From Rhynchonema sp. JSB1_4 (Eukaryota > Nematoda > Chromadorea > Monhysterida > Xyalidae), in contig JASAMV010003143.1 of assembly GCA_030248065.1 (NCBI GenBank), positions 1-64,000 of the forward strand: DNA of 64,000 nucleotides, in the 5' to 3' direction. Under the pieces are notes generated by a model. The model saw nothing but the letters and a program-made list of their open reading frames with translations, searched no databases and had not been told where the DNA came from. Positions within the stretch are counted from its first letter, which is position 1, and each line of letters opens with the position of its first letter. The position numbers and the translations under genes were made by a program. Positions 62,765 through 64,000 of this stretch are shown here, piece by piece.

Positions 62765-64000
62765 CTACCGCTGCGTGGTACATTGTCTGGCGCCGCGCTT
62801 GCTGGTGTATTTCTGCAACTTCTGCTGCACACTATTCGCATGTTGGCACAATTGTTCCAGCCCCGTGAAAACGTCCTCCATCTGCGTTTGTATGGCGCGC
62901 GACCGTTGCGCCATCGTTAATGCCATTTCGTTCAGATAGTCGACTCGACCTTGCGGCTGGTCAGATAGCTGAATTGAAATGAGTATTTGATTACTTTGAG
63001 ACACATCCAACTTGTATCGATCAAATGATGTTTTGATCATCACTTTGGTCCCATGTGCATCATGAACCAACAAAATGTTTCGTAACTATACATGAGAAAT
63101 GCAACTTCGTTCCACATTCATTATACAGGCAGTGAAAAATGAACAACAAAATCAATTCAGTAACCTTCAGTGCAAATAAACACGTATAATTTCGTTCTTG
63201 CGGCGAAGAACATAAACTTCAAAAAAGTAGCCTATAACATAAACGCACCACTTTTGCATTAATCGTATCATGTCTCCATTGTGTCAATGTATCCAAGTTA
63301 TCCTGTTCGTAATGCACCACACTCGATAGTTGTTGTTTCAGACGATGCACCTGCGAACGAAACGTAATTTAGGCAGGACAGTTGTGATGGGTTCACTCCA
63401 TTGCTCAGAATTTATGGCATAACTCAAACTTGCTTGTTGAAGCACAGACATACATACATATTCGAGCAAAAGTGCAATAGGCTGCTGATATTTTCTGATT
63501 TGACACACAGAGACCAAAGAATGCCAAGTCCTGATCGTGCCACTACGAAAACAGAAAGACAGTGCCCCGTGCCCGATTTCTCAAGTCACCCGTTGCCCCA
63601 ACCTTCCAAGGTCTCATTCTCTGCCAAGTGTTTCGATCATTGGCCAATCGACATGCGTGCGTCATCGAACCACCGGTATTTCCCGGCGCACCGCGGTTGG
63701 ATTTCCGAACGATCACCTGCGGGAACAAATCGGAATGTCTGTTTGGTGATAGGAATTGGACACGACGGCAACATGAAGCCTACACCTAAACACTATACGT
63801 TGACCGCTTGAGACAAGACAAAAAACCAAACAAACCGACAAATTTCAGCTCCATAATAATAAATCAATAATCAAGCCCTAACCAATTCGGGTCGCTTGAA
63901 GTGATTCTTTCTCGGCATCCATTTCATGTTGTACACGGCCAGCAGTCGCGGTCTCGGCCGGTACAGCGCACGATCGTCTTTCTCTTTACTATTATTATTC
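62765..64000 (-). CDS. Unrecognised coiled-coil protein, 3' part only
   Basis: The gene runs off the right edge. Proposed exons: >64000-63883, 63716-63603, 63350-63252, 62968-62765 (TAG at 62767-62765). All junctions are phase 0 and the internal exons are multiples of three. The donor after the first visible exon is GTTAGG and the next GTTGGG, both common types here. The visible protein starts with a basic segment (YRPRPRLLAVYNMKWMPRKN). It ends in two helical blocks rich in heptads (VHRLKQQLSSVVHYEQDNL; MEDVFTGLEQLCQHANSVQQ), compatible with a coiled coil. I do not recognise the family; a small subunit of a trafficking or cytoskeletal complex is a guess only. The exon 63716-63603 is the weakest call, since another frame is also open there. 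Confidence 0.5.

Overview
The window is nuclear DNA of a multicellular animal. The genes are split into many short exons by mostly small introns, and the best-recognised one is Capicua, an HMG-box repressor known only from animals. An astacin protease, a KCTD/BTB protein, an ATF4-like bZIP factor and a Dbl-family RhoGEF fit that reading. I cannot name the species. The density of MITEs, the odd splice donors and the repeat-tailed introns suggest a fast-evolving invertebrate lineage. All exon structures below were read by eye from splice signals, reading frame and family similarity. Every multi-exon model with both ends visible closes in frame.

Layout. 1-15.5 kb: a + strand DH-PH RhoGEF (3794-15530). 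Its first intron is about 7 kb and is almost entirely nested hAT-type MITEs with clear 8-bp target duplications. 16.3-18.9 kb: an ATF4-like bZIP gene on the - strand, with short and long upstream ORFs arranged as in vertebrate ATF4 and a perfect CRE upstream. 19-33 kb: MITEs, a repeat with a tRNA-like end, CA/GT tracts, and one gene I can support, a single-exon KCTD protein (21120-21557). 33.3-49.1 kb: a complete 29-exon Capicua gene of about 1799 codons. 51.2-53.1 kb: two tandem glutaredoxins. 53.8-56.5 kb: a secreted astacin on the - strand. 58.0-60.0 kb: a secreted transthyretin/HIUase-fold protein. 60.3-61.5 kb: a POMP/Ump1-like proteasome assembly factor on the - strand. 62.8-64.0 kb: the 3' part of an unrecognised coiled-coil gene on the - strand.

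The genes are unrelated housekeeping, signalling and secreted functions; nothing suggests an operon or a shared pathway beyond the duplicated glutaredoxins. The most unusual signal is in the introns. The 9-mer GATGTTTCA or its complement occurs 16 times, always in or beside genes, and mostly within about 25 nt of splice junctions: commonly GATGTTTCA near 5' ends and TGAAACATC near 3' ends. One case, in the transthyretin-like gene, is a 64-nt segment with inverted GATGTTTCA ends and 5-bp direct repeats; it must be removed to keep the protein in frame, yet it has no AG acceptor. Together with roughly 30 percent of donors carrying T at +3 (often GTTGG), this suggests introns descended from short inverted-repeat mobile elements and a tolerant spliceosome.
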